A DNA stretch of 64,000 nucleotides, from positions 18,965-82,964 of the forward strand of contig NZ_JANJOU010000029.1 of NCBI RefSeq assembly GCF_024594815.1, given 5' to 3'. Position numbers and translations under genes: made by a program. Source of the stretch: Roseomonas populi (lineage in GTDB: Bacteria > Pseudomonadota > Alphaproteobacteria > Acetobacterales > Acetobacteraceae). Of the stretch, positions 52,815 through 61,856 are shown piece by piece (position 1 is the stretch's first letter; each line of letters starts with the position of its first letter). The notes beneath the pieces are model-generated. The model worked only from the letters and a program-made list of their open reading frames with translations. It did not search any database and was not told the origin of the DNA.

Positions 52815-53621
52815 ATGAAGACCTACGAAGCCATCACCCTGGCCACCGACGGCCCCGTGGCCACGATGACGCTGAACCGCCCGCAGGTGCGCAACGCCAT
52901 CGATGACGACATGCGCTACGAGATGCTGGACGCGCTGGACCATGTAGCGAAGGAGGAGGGCATCCGCGCCCTCGTCATCACCGGCGCAGGCAAGGGTTTC
53001 TGCTCGGGCGGCGACATCAAATCCATGCAGCAGCGGCTGACCGTGCCGCACGGCATGGTGGGCATCAATGGCTGGAGGCGCCAGCACCGCACGCACCACA
53101 TGATCTCGGCGCTGCACACCCTGCCCAAGCCGACCATCGCGGCGGTGAACGGCGCCGCCACGGGCCTGGGCTGTGACCTGGCCCTGTGCTGCGACTTCGT
53201 CGTGGCCGCGGACACGGCGACTCTCGCCATGACCTACGTGCTGCGCGGCCTGATCCCGGATGGGGGCGGGATGTACTTCCTGCCCCGCCGCGTCGGCCTC
53301 GCCCGCGCGAAGGAGCTGATCTACTCCGGCCGGACGGTGCAGCCGGAGGAGGCGCTGCGCATCGGCATGATCGACCGCGTGGCACCCGCCGAGGGTCTGC
53401 TGGCCGAGGCGCAGGGCTGGGCGGCGGAGCTGGCGAGGTCCGCGCCCGGGGCGGTGGCGCTGAGCAAGACCATCCTGGACCAGACATTCGAGCTGACCGC
53501 GGACCAGGTCTTCGCCATGGGCAGCCAGGCCCAGGGCATCTGCTACGCCTCCCAGGACCATTTGGATTCCGTGCGCGCCTTCATGGAGCGCAGCGCCAAG
53601 CGGAAGGAGGCCGCGTCGTGA
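52815..53621 (+). CDS. Enoyl-CoA hydratase/isomerase family protein
   Basis: 268 residues, crotonase fold. Oxyanion-hole segments are GKGFCSGGDIKSM and NGAATGLGCDLALCCDF. The position that is catalytic Glu in hydratases (Glu164 in the rat enzyme) sits in GLIPDGGGMYFLPRRVG and is Asp here, as in some enoyl-CoA isomerases such as PaaG. So isomerase or another CoA-ester reaction is more likely than plain hydration. It overlaps the acyl-CoA synthetase gene by four bases (GTGA). Confidence 0.85.
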   Translation: MKTYEAITLATDGPVATMTLNRPQVRNAIDDDMRYEMLDALDHVAKEEGIRALVITGAGKGFCSGGDIKSMQQRLTVPHGMVGINGWRRQHRTHHMISALHTLPKPTIAAVNGAATGLGCDLALCCDFVVAADTATLAMTYVLRGLIPDGGGMYFLPRRVGLARAKELIYSGRTVQPEEALRIGMIDRVAPAEGLLAEAQGWAAELARSAPGAVALSKTILDQTFELTADQVFAMGSQAQGICYASQDHLDSVRAFMERSAKRKEAAS

Positions 53622-55687
53622 ACGCCATCGCCCGGCTTCTCACCCCGCGCAGCGTCGCCGTGGTCGGCGCCTCGGCCGATGCCACGAAGATGACGGGGCG
53701 GCCGGTGGGCTACCTCCGCAAGCACGGCTTTACTGGGGAGATCTACCCCGTGAACCCGCGCGTGGCCGAGATCGGCGGGCTGACCTGCTACCCCGACGTC
53801 GCCTCCCTCCCGCAGGCACCGGACGCGGCCATCGTGCTGCTGGGGCCGGAGCGCGCTGAGCAGGCCGTGCGGGACCTGGCGGCGCGCGGCACGGCGGCAG
53901 CCATCGTGCTCGCCAGCGGCTACGGAGAGGCGGATGAGGAAGGGGCGCGGCGCCAGCGGGCGCTGAAGGACGCCGCGGGCTCCATGCGGCTGCTCGGCCC
54001 GAATACGATCGGGCTGGTGAACCTGACGGACCGCATCACCCTTTCCGCCACCGGCGCGCTGGAGATGGGGAACCTGCGGGCGGGCTCCATCTCCGTGGTG
54101 TCGCAGAGCGGGGGCATCCTCGGCTCGCTCCTCTCCCGCGCGACGGATCGCGGCATCGGCTTCGCCAAGCTCGCCTCCACGGGCAACGAGGCGGACCTCG
54201 ACAGCACGGACTTGATGGAGCACCTGCTGGACGACGACGCCACCCGCGTCATCGCCGTGTACATGGAAGGGCTGCGGCGGCCCGAGGCCTTCCGGCGCGT
54301 GGCGCTGCGGGCGGCGGCGATCGGGAAGCCCATCGTCATGTTCAAGGTCGGGCGCTCGGAATCCGGCGCGCGCTCGGCCAGCTCGCACACCGGCGCCATG
54401 GCCGGGTCGGACCGCGTCTATGACGCGCTGTTCCGGCAGTGTGGCGTGATCCGTGCAGAAACCTTCGCGGACCTGCTGGATATCCCCGCGGCGCTGGCGG
54501 CGGGCCGGCGCGCGGCGGGCAAGCGCGTGGCGATCCTCACCTCCACGGGCGGGGCGGGCACGCTGGTGGCGGATAGCCTCGGCCTGTCCGGCTTCGACGT
54601 GCCGGTGCCGGACGAGGCCACGGCGGGGCGGATCGGCGCATTGACGGGGGAGCCGGCCTCGGCCGCACGCAATCCCGTGGACGTGACACTGGCGGGGCTG
54701 CGGCCGGACCTCTTCCGCGGCGCCATCGACGCGCTGCAGGAGAGCCCAGGCTACGACGCGACGATCGTCATCGTCGGCTCCTCCGCACTCGCGCAGCCGA
54801 GCCTCGTGGCGGACGCGGTGGTGGAGTGCCAGGCGCGCAGCGACAAGCCGATCCTCTGCTACGTCAGCCCGCACGCGCCGGAGGTGACGCGGCTGCTGAA
54901 CAACCAGGGCATTCCCGCCTTCACGGCGCCGGAGAGCTGCGCCGCCGTGCTGGCCGCGCTGCAGCCCCGCCCGGCGCCGGACACGGCGCCGCCGGCCCCT
55001 GCAGACGCCGATCCCGCCTTCGCCGCCCTGCCGCCCGGGCCGCTGAACGAGGCCGAGAGCAAGGCGCTCTTCGCCCGCTTCGGCGTGCCGGTGGCGCCGG
55101 AGGCGGTGGCGCAGGATCCCGCGGGCACGGCGGCAGCCGCCCAGGGGCTGGGCGACCGCGTCGTGCTGAAGGTCCTCTCGCGCGAGATCCTGCATAAGAG
55201 CGACCTGGGCGGCGTGGCGGTGGGCCTGACCGCGGAGGCGCTGCCGGAGGCCGCGGCGGCGATGCTGGAGCGGCTGAGGGCTGCCGGCGCCCCCGCGCCC
55301 GAGGGCTTCCTCGTGCAGGCGATGGTGCGCGGCGGGGTCGAGATGATCCTGGGCTTCCACCGCGATCCGCAGCTCGGCCCGGTGCTGCTGCTGGGCATGG
55401 GCGGGGTGGCGGCGGAGCTGTTGCAGGACACGGCGCTGCGCCTATTGCCGATCTCGCGCGCCGATGCGGAGGGAATGGTGGCGGAGCTGCGCACGGGCGC
55501 GCTGCTGAAGGGCTTCCGCGGCGCGCCGCCGGCGGACTTGCCGGCGCTGGTGGACGCCATCCTCGCCTTCGCGGCCATGGCGGGTGCGGCCGGGGAGCGG
55601 CTGCTGGAGGCGGAGATCAACCCGCTCTTCGTGCTGCCGGCGGGGCAGGGGGTCTGCGCGGCGGACGGGCTGGCCGTGCTCGGCTGA
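53618..55687 (+). CDS. ADP-forming acetate-CoA ligase family protein
   Basis: 689 residues from GTG 53618, with AAGGAGG seven bases upstream and a GTGA overlap. Domains: a CoA-binding Rossmann domain (AVVGASADATKMTGRPVGYLR), succinyl-CoA-synthetase-like domains including the SSHTGAMAGSD loop, and an ATP-grasp C-terminal domain (VVLKVLSREILHKSDLGGVAVGL, RLLEAEINPLFVL). This fused alpha-beta layout is that of ADP-forming acyl-CoA synthetases. It should activate the acid imported through the Bug protein to its CoA thioester. Confidence 0.88.
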   Translation: MNAIARLLTPRSVAVVGASADATKMTGRPVGYLRKHGFTGEIYPVNPRVAEIGGLTCYPDVASLPQAPDAAIVLLGPERAEQAVRDLAARGTAAAIVLASGYGEADEEGARRQRALKDAAGSMRLLGPNTIGLVNLTDRITLSATGALEMGNLRAGSISVVSQSGGILGSLLSRATDRGIGFAKLASTGNEADLDSTDLMEHLLDDDATRVIAVYMEGLRRPEAFRRVALRAAAIGKPIVMFKVGRSESGARSASSHTGAMAGSDRVYDALFRQCGVIRAETFADLLDIPAALAAGRRAAGKRVAILTSTGGAGTLVADSLGLSGFDVPVPDEATAGRIGALTGEPASAARNPVDVTLAGLRPDLFRGAIDALQESPGYDATIVIVGSSALAQPSLVADAVVECQARSDKPILCYVSPHAPEVTRLLNNQGIPAFTAPESCAAVLAALQPRPAPDTAPPAPADADPAFAALPPGPLNEAESKALFARFGVPVAPEAVAQDPAGTAAAAQGLGDRVVLKVLSREILHKSDLGGVAVGLTAEALPEAAAAMLERLRAAGAPAPEGFLVQAMVRGGVEMILGFHRDPQLGPVLLLGMGGVAAELLQDTALRLLPISRADAEGMVAELRTGALLKGFRGAPPADLPALVDAILAFAAMAGAAGERLLEAEINPLFVLPAGQGVCAADGLAVLG

Positions 55688-55800
55688 GCGCGGCCGCCCA
55701 TCTGGCAGCGGTCCCCCTCTTCCGGCACACTCCCAAGGAGACCTGGCCCCGGCAGACCTGGCGGCACAAGACCAGGCGATCGAAAGGGTGGAAGCCGGAA

Positions 55801-57030
55801 TTGAGATTGCCCCTCTGGGCCAGTGCCCTCGTTGCCACCCTGTTCGTCCAGACCGTCAGCTCCTTCGCCTCCCTCGCCATTCCCCTGCTCGGCCCGCCGC
55901 TGATGGCCCGCGCCGGCCTGGCACCGGAAAGCATCGGCCTCGTCTCGGCCCTGACATCGGCCGGCATTTGCTGGTGCCTGGCCTGCGGCGGGCCGATGCT
56001 CAGCCATCACGGGCCCGTCCGTACGCTGCAGATCGGCCTGGCCTGTCTCGCTCTTGGCCTCTTCGCCCTGTCGCAGCCGCTCGGCCTGCTCGGGCTGTTC
56101 GGGGCGCTGGCGGTCGGGTTCGGCACCGGCCACAACACGCCGGCGGGCAGCCAGATCCTGGTCCGCGCGGCCCCGCCCCGGCACCGCACGCTGATCTTCT
56201 CGATCAAGCAGGCTGGCGTTCCCCTGGGCGGCGCCCTGGCCGGCCTGCTGGTTGCCCCCATGGTCCTGGCGCAGGGCCTGTCCGCCGCGCTCTGGACTAT
56301 CATCGGCGTCGTGCTGCTCACGATCCTCCTGGTGCAGCCTTTCCGGCAGCGGCTGGACGGGGACAGGGGCGCGGGACAGCAGGGCTGGGCCCGCGCCCTG
56401 CTGTCCCCGGCGGCGCTGGCGCGATCCGTCCGTGTCCTGCGCGCCCACCCGACCCTTCCGCTGCTGACGGCCCTCGGCGTCTCCTTCTCCGTGCTCCAGT
56501 CCTGCCTCATGGCCTTCACGGCCACCTATGCCATCACCCGCCACGGCGCCTCCCTGGCCGAAGCGGGGCGGATCGTGGCGGTGATGCAGCTCTCCAGCAT
56601 GGTGGGGCGGATCGCCCTGGGATGGCTGGCGGACCGCACCGGGCACGCCCTGCGCCACCTCGCCCTGCAGGCCGTCGCCTCGGCCCTCGCGGTCGCGCTG
56701 CTCGTCGCCGGCGGCGACCGGGGGCCCCTGGCCCTCTATGGCTGCGCGGCGCTGGTTGGCTTCACGGCGATCGGGTGGAACGGCGTGCACATGGCGGAGC
56801 TGGCGCGGGTGGCGCCGCAATCACAGGTGAGCAACGTGACCTCCGCCGCCAGTCTCTTCGGCTTCGGGGGATCGATCTGCGGGCCGCTCGCCTTCACGCT
56901 GCTGGTAAACTGGAGCGGCAGCTACGGCCTCGCCTTTATCGTAATGGCGGTCCAGTTGGCCGGATTCGGCCTGGTCAGCGCGGCTGTGCTGGGCCGCGGA
57001 ACCGGAAAGGGCGGCGGGAGCCATTCCTGA
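55801..57030 (+). CDS. Major facilitator superfamily transporter
   Basis: 409 residues, 12 predicted transmembrane segments, from a TTG start at 55801 with AAAGGGTGGAAG upstream. Typical MFS loop: GRIALGWLADRTGHALRHL between helices 8 and 9. Its N-terminal half holds SIKQAGVPLGGALAGLLVAPMV, seen in CynX/NarK-like carboxylate or anion transporters. It is 113 bases downstream of the acyl-CoA synthetase and may import the same substrate. It converges on the MaoC gene. Confidence 0.83.
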   Translation: MRLPLWASALVATLFVQTVSSFASLAIPLLGPPLMARAGLAPESIGLVSALTSAGICWCLACGGPMLSHHGPVRTLQIGLACLALGLFALSQPLGLLGLFGALAVGFGTGHNTPAGSQILVRAAPPRHRTLIFSIKQAGVPLGGALAGLLVAPMVLAQGLSAALWTIIGVVLLTILLVQPFRQRLDGDRGAGQQGWARALLSPAALARSVRVLRAHPTLPLLTALGVSFSVLQSCLMAFTATYAITRHGASLAEAGRIVAVMQLSSMVGRIALGWLADRTGHALRHLALQAVASALAVALLVAGGDRGPLALYGCAALVGFTAIGWNGVHMAELARVAPQSQVSNVTSAASLFGFGGSICGPLAFTLLVNWSGSYGLAFIVMAVQLAGFGLVSAAVLGRGTGKGGGSHS

Positions 57031-57109
57031 CCGGCAGCGATGGAGCGTCATCCTGGCGAGAGGTCCGCTGCCGCGGTGGGCGTCGCGGTGAGCGGGCGCT
57101 GCTCGCTGG

Positions 57110-57628
57110 CTAGGGCGCGCCTGGCGAGGCACCAACCGCCGCGGGGTGACGCGCGATGAGGTAGCGGTGCCGGCCATCCAGGACCAGCACGCCATCCCCG
57201 TTGTGGACGGTGCTCCGAAGCCCGACGACGCCCGTGGTGCGGTTCGGCGTCAGCTCGTCCACCTCCAGCGCCGGGTAAAGCGTGTCGCCGGCGAAGACCG
57301 GGTGCAGGAAGCGGCTGGACTGCTCGAGGAAGGCCCGGAGCGAGTCCTGCACGAGATGCGGGAAGAGGCCCGCCCCGGCCGCGGTCTGGATCGCGACCTG
57401 ATAGCCATGGGCCAGCATGTCGGGCAGGCCGCGGGCGCGGCAGTAGGCGCGGTCGTAGTGGATCGGGTGGTTGTCGCCGCTGGCGGCCTGGAAGGCGAGG
57501 AAGATCGCCTCCGTCATGGTGCGGCTCGGCAGGGGGAAGCGCTCGCCTATCCGGAAGTCATCGAACCAGCGCTGCTCCGCCACCATCCGGTGCGCGCGGG
57601 GATCGAAGCCTGTCACCGGCCCGGTCAT
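57110..57628 (-). CDS. MaoC-like hotdog-fold dehydratase
   Basis: 172 residues, hot-dog fold. The active-site motif FQAASGDNHPIHYDRAYCRARGLPDMLAHGYQ outline shows the Asp/His pair of the (R)-hydratase MaoC type (ASGDNHPIHYD). GGAGGG precedes the ATG. It is 15 bases downstream of a Bug-type binding-protein gene, so the two are an operon. It probably hydrates or dehydrates a CoA ester in the same catabolic route as the acyl-CoA synthetase cluster. Confidence 0.85.
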   Translation of the reverse strand: MTGPVTGFDPRAHRMVAEQRWFDDFRIGERFPLPSRTMTEAIFLAFQAASGDNHPIHYDRAYCRARGLPDMLAHGYQVAIQTAAGAGLFPHLVQDSLRAFLEQSSRFLHPVFAGDTLYPALEVDELTPNRTTGVVGLRSTVHNGDGVLVLDGRHRYLIARHPAAVGASPGAP

Positions 57629-57643
57629 CGCCCCCGTCCCTCC

Positions 57644-58624
57644 CTAGTCGGCCTGCAGGGCCAGCTCGCGCGACACGGCCTGCCAGCGCGCGGCGTTCTC
57701 GTCGGTCCAGCGGACGAGATCGGCCTCCGGGATGACCAGCGGGTCGATGAAGGCGCTCTTCAGCCTCTCCTCGAACTCCGGGGTGCGGCCCCTGGCCATG
57801 GCCTGGCGCAGCGCGGCCACCACCGGCGCGGGCGTGCCCTTCCGCACGAAGAATCCCGTCCACAGCCCCACGTCGTAGCCGGGCAGCCCGGCCTCGGCGA
57901 AGGTCGGCACCTCCGGCAGGGCAGAGGCGCGGCGGGTCGTGGAGGCCGCCAAGGCCCGGAAAGCGCCGGAGCGGATATGCGGGGTGGAGGTGGCCGTGGT
58001 GTCGAAGCCGAAGTCGATCTCGCCGGAGAGCATGGCCGCCACCAGCGGGGCGGAGCCGCGATAGGGGACGTGGGTCGCCTCCACCCCCGCCATCTTCAGG
58101 AAGGTGGCCGCCGCCAGGTGGGAGGAGCTGCCATTGCCGACCGAGCCGTACATCATGGGCCGCCGCTTCGCCTCGGCGATGAAGTCCTTCAGGTTCGTCG
58201 CCTTCACCTTGCCGGGCAGCACGGAGAGGATGTTCGCCACCTCCCCGATGGTACCCAGCGGCACGAAGTCCTTCGAGGCATCGACGCCGCCGCGCGGGTA
58301 GAGCACGGGATTCACGCCAAGGATGGCCATGCTGCCCAGAAGGACCGTGTAGCCGTCGGCCTCCGCGTTCAGTGCGGCGAGCGTCCCGACATTGCCGCCC
58401 GCGCCAGCGCGGTTGTCCACCACCACGGTCTGGCCGAGGGCACGGCCCAGCAGGTCCGCGCCCAGGCGGCCGGAGATGTCCATCACCCCGCCGGGCGGGA
58501 AGGTGACGATCACGCGCAGCGGCCGGTCCGGCTTCCAGCCCGCGTCCTGCGCCCGGGCGCCGGGGACGGCCGCCATCGCCAGAACGCCACCGAGGGCCCC
58601 GATCGCTCCGCGCCTGCCTGTCAC
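57644..58624 (-). CDS. Bug-type (TctC) tripartite tricarboxylate substrate-binding protein
   Basis: 326 residues. Signal peptide ends near PGARAQ. Family motifs: WKPDRPLRVIVTFPPGGVMDISGR, VVVDNRAGAGGNVGTLAALNAEADGYTVLL, GSVGNGSSSHLAAATFLKMAG and ATHVPYRGSAPLVAAMLSGE. It is the second Bug protein in 8 kb, again without a permease, and precedes the MaoC gene on the same strand. A small carboxylate ligand is expected. Confidence 0.9.
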   Translation of the reverse strand: MTGRRGAIGALGGVLAMAAVPGARAQDAGWKPDRPLRVIVTFPPGGVMDISGRLGADLLGRALGQTVVVDNRAGAGGNVGTLAALNAEADGYTVLLGSMAILGVNPVLYPRGGVDASKDFVPLGTIGEVANILSVLPGKVKATNLKDFIAEAKRRPMMYGSVGNGSSSHLAAATFLKMAGVEATHVPYRGSAPLVAAMLSGEIDFGFDTTATSTPHIRSGAFRALAASTTRRASALPEVPTFAEAGLPGYDVGLWTGFFVRKGTPAPVVAALRQAMARGRTPEFEERLKSAFIDPLVIPEADLVRWTDENAARWQAVSRELALQAD

Positions 58625-58682
58625 CGCACCACCTTCTGGCTAATCCTTGGGGCCAGCCCCTACCACGGGACCGAGGGCCGGC

Positions 58683-61600
58683 CTACTGCCCGACCCCCTC
58701 CGGCGCGGCCGCGGCGTGCCGCCCGACGGAGCGCGCCCGGCGCGGCGACCCGAGCCGGGCGAGCCAGGCCCCGAGATCGTCCAGCACCGCGTAGACCACG
58801 GGCACCACGACAAGGCTCAGCAGCGTCGAGGTGATCAGGCCGCCGATCACCACCAGCGCCATGGGGGCTCGGAATTCCGCATCCGCGCCGACGCCGAGTG
58901 CGATATGGGCCATGCCCGCGGCCATCGCGATCGTCGTCATCACGATGGGCCGGGCTCTCTTGCGCGCCGCCTCGACGAGGGCGGTGGTGCGGGGCATGCC
59001 GGCCCGCCGCGCCTCGATCGCGTATTCGACGAGGAGGATCGAGTTCTTCGCCACGATGCCCATGAGCATCAGCACGCCGATCACGGCGGAGATGCCGAGC
59101 GCCTTCTGCGCCAGCAGCAGCGCCATCAGCGCTCCGCCGAGCGAGAGGGGCAGCGAGGACATGATCGTCAACGGCTGCAGGACGCCGCCGAAGAGCAGGA
59201 CGAGGACGAGATAGACGAGGCCCACCCCGGTCAGGAGCGCCACTACGAAGCTGCCGAACAGCTCCTGCATCACCTCGGCATCGCCCGTCGCGCGCTCCCG
59301 CACCCCGGCCGGCAGGTTCCGCATGACCGGCAGGGCCGCCACCAGCTTGGTCGCATCGCCAAGGGCAAGGCCGTTCAGCTCCGCTTCCACGGTCGCCTTC
59401 CGCACCCGGTCCAGCCGCTCGATCTGGGCGGGGCCGGCGCCGTAGCGGATCTCGGCCACGGCGTTCAGGGGCACGGCAAGCCCGGCGCGGCCCTCCACGC
59501 GCAGTGAGCGCAGGGCCGTGAGATCACCGCGCGCAGGCTCGTCGAGCATGACGCGGATCGGGATCTGCCGGTCGGACAGATTGAAGCGGGCGAGGTTCTG
59601 GTCCACGTCGCCCGTCGTTGCGATGCGCGCCGTGGTCGCGATCGCGGTGGGGGAAACGCCCAGTTCCGCCGCCCGCGCCTCGTCCGGCACGATCTGCAGC
59701 TCCGGCCGGCTCAGGGAGGCGGTGGAGCGGGCGCTCGCGAGTTGGGGAATCGTCCGCACCTGCCGCTCCAGGTCGCGCACGGCACCCTCCAGGGCCACGG
59801 CATCGTCGGAGACGAGGGTCACGGAAAGCTTCGCGCCGCTCTGCCCGTCCGCCCCGAAGCGGAAGCGGGCGCCGGGGATCCGCTCCAGGGCAGGGCGCAA
59901 CGCGGCCTCGATCTGCTGCTGGCTGAGGGCCCGCCGCGCGCGTGGAACGAGGGTGACGGTGAAGCTCGCCAACCGCGGCTCGCCCTCCTTCGTGCTGCTG
60001 CCCAGCGCCGGGCCGCCGCCGGCGCTGCGGGTTCCGAGCGAGGTAAAGACGGAAGCGACTTCGGGCCGTGCCCGCAGGATGCGCGCCACCTCCGCCGCCG
60101 CGGCCTCGGTGTCGGCCAGCGTGGCGCCGGGGGCCAGCTCCATGGCGAGCGAGGCGCGGCCCCGGTCGGCGGCGGGCACGAAATCCTGGGGGATCAGCGG
60201 GATCAGGGCGACGGAGAGGGCGAAGAAGGCCGTCGCGCCCGCCAGCGTCGTCCAGCGGTGCCGCAGGCACCAGCCGAGGAGGGAGATGTAACGCCGGCCA
60301 ACCGCGCCATCCCCGACCTCCTCGGACCCGGCATGGGTCTTGGGTTTCAGGAGGTAGGCACCCAGCAGCGGCGTGAGCATCCGCGCGACGACGAGGGAGA
60401 AGAACACGGCGGTCGCAACCGTCAGCCCGAACTGGCGGAAGAACTGGCCGGGAATGCCGGGCATGAAGGCCACGGGCACGAAGACGGCGAGGATCGTCGC
60501 CGTGGTCGCCACCACCGCCAGCCCGATCTCGGCCGAGGCATCAAGCGCGGCCTGCATCGCGCTGCCATCCCGGCGCGCGCGCAGGTGGCGGACGATGTTC
60601 TCGATCTCCACGATCGCGTCGTCCACCAGCACGCCGACGACGAGGGTGAGGCCGAGCAGGGTGATGTTGTTGATGGAGAAGCCCAGCCACTTCATCACGA
60701 AGAAGGTCGGGATGAGCGAGAGCGGCATGGCCAGGGACGCGATGGCCGTCGCGCGCCAGTCCCGCAGGAAGACCCAGACGACGAGGACGGCGAGGCCCGC
60801 GCCCACCAGCAGCGCCTCGATCGCGCCGTGGTAGCCGGCGAGGACGAAGCCCACCGTGTCCGCGACCTTCACGATCGTCACGCCGGGATGCGCTGCCTGC
60901 AGCTCCACGACACGGGCCGCGACGCCCTCAGCCACCCGCACCTCGGAGGAGCCGCGCGTGCGCAGCACCTCGAAGGCGACGACGGGGCGGCCGTCCAGCC
61001 GGGCCGCGCTGCGAACCTCGGCGGTTGCATCGATAACGTCGGCAATCTCGCCCAGCCGCGCGGTGCGGCCGCCGGGCAGGATGATCGGGCGATCCCGCAG
61101 GGCCGCGACGCTCGGGGCGGAGCCGAGGGTGCGGATCGCCTGCTCCCCCTCGCCGAGATTGCCGCGGCCGCCGGGGAGGTTGACGTTGAGGGAGCGGAGC
61201 TGCTCGTTCACCTGGCCGGCGGTAAGGCCGAGCGCGACCAGCCGGTCCGGGCGCAGGGCCACGCGGACCTCGCGAGTCACGCCCCCGACCCGGTTCACCT
61301 CCGCCACGCCGGGAACGGAGAGCAGCGCCTTCGCCACCGTGTCCTCGACGAACCAGGAGAGCTCCTCCTCCCCCATGCGGGGGGATGCGACGGTGTAGGT
61401 GAGGATGGCGCCGCCCGTGGCCTCCACGCGCGTGATCACGGGGTCGCGGATGGCAGCCGGAAGGTCGGCGCGGATCTGCGCCACCTTGTCGCGCACGTCG
61501 TTCGTCGCGCGGTCCACATTGGTGCCGACGGCGAACTCGATGGCGGTGGTGGAGGCGCCGTCCACGACGGTGGAGGTGATGTGCTTCACGTCGCCGAGGC

Positions 61601-61856
61601 CGGCGAGCGCGTCCTCTACCCGGCGGGTCACCTGCGTCTCCAGCTCGGAGGGGGCGGCGCCGGGCTGGGCGACGGTGACCACCACCGCCGGAAGGTCCAG
61701 GTCCGGCGTGTTGTTGATCCGCAGCGTGGGAAAGGCGAGGAGCCCCGCCAGGGTCAGCACGGCGAAGAGCACCGCCGTGGCCACGGGGTTCCGGATGGAC
61801 CAGGCCGAGAGGTTGCGATGCTCGGTGGGGGAGGGGGAGTGCATGGCGTCGCTCAC
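58683..61856 (-). CDS. RND efflux pump permease (AcrB-like)
   Basis: 1057 residues, full RND length with twelve transmembrane segments and two large periplasmic loops. Motifs: NPVATAVLFAVLTLAGLLAFP at the N-terminus, LGLTLVVGVLVDDAIVEIENI and ILAVFVPVAFMPGIPGQFFRQFG in the first membrane bundle, and KALGISAVIGVLMLMGIVAKNSILLVEYA in the second. It exports drugs or other amphiphiles from the periplasm via an adaptor and an outer-membrane factor. Overlaps the adaptor gene by ATGA. No outer-membrane channel is encoded next to it. Confidence 0.94.
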   Translation of the reverse strand: MSDAMHSPSPTEHRNLSAWSIRNPVATAVLFAVLTLAGLLAFPTLRINNTPDLDLPAVVVTVAQPGAAPSELETQVTRRVEDALAGLGDVKHITSTVVDGASTTAIEFAVGTNVDRATNDVRDKVAQIRADLPAAIRDPVITRVEATGGAILTYTVASPRMGEEELSWFVEDTVAKALLSVPGVAEVNRVGGVTREVRVALRPDRLVALGLTAGQVNEQLRSLNVNLPGGRGNLGEGEQAIRTLGSAPSVAALRDRPIILPGGRTARLGEIADVIDATAEVRSAARLDGRPVVAFEVLRTRGSSEVRVAEGVAARVVELQAAHPGVTIVKVADTVGFVLAGYHGAIEALLVGAGLAVLVVWVFLRDWRATAIASLAMPLSLIPTFFVMKWLGFSINNITLLGLTLVVGVLVDDAIVEIENIVRHLRARRDGSAMQAALDASAEIGLAVVATTATILAVFVPVAFMPGIPGQFFRQFGLTVATAVFFSLVVARMLTPLLGAYLLKPKTHAGSEEVGDGAVGRRYISLLGWCLRHRWTTLAGATAFFALSVALIPLIPQDFVPAADRGRASLAMELAPGATLADTEAAAAEVARILRARPEVASVFTSLGTRSAGGGPALGSSTKEGEPRLASFTVTLVPRARRALSQQQIEAALRPALERIPGARFRFGADGQSGAKLSVTLVSDDAVALEGAVRDLERQVRTIPQLASARSTASLSRPELQIVPDEARAAELGVSPTAIATTARIATTGDVDQNLARFNLSDRQIPIRVMLDEPARGDLTALRSLRVEGRAGLAVPLNAVAEIRYGAGPAQIERLDRVRKATVEAELNGLALGDATKLVAALPVMRNLPAGVRERATGDAEVMQELFGSFVVALLTGVGLVYLVLVLLFGGVLQPLTIMSSLPLSLGGALMALLLAQKALGISAVIGVLMLMGIVAKNSILLVEYAIEARRAGMPRTTALVEAARKRARPIVMTTIAMAAGMAHIALGVGADAEFRAPMALVVIGGLITSTLLSLVVVPVVYAVLDDLGAWLARLGSPRRARSVGRHAAAAPEGVGQ

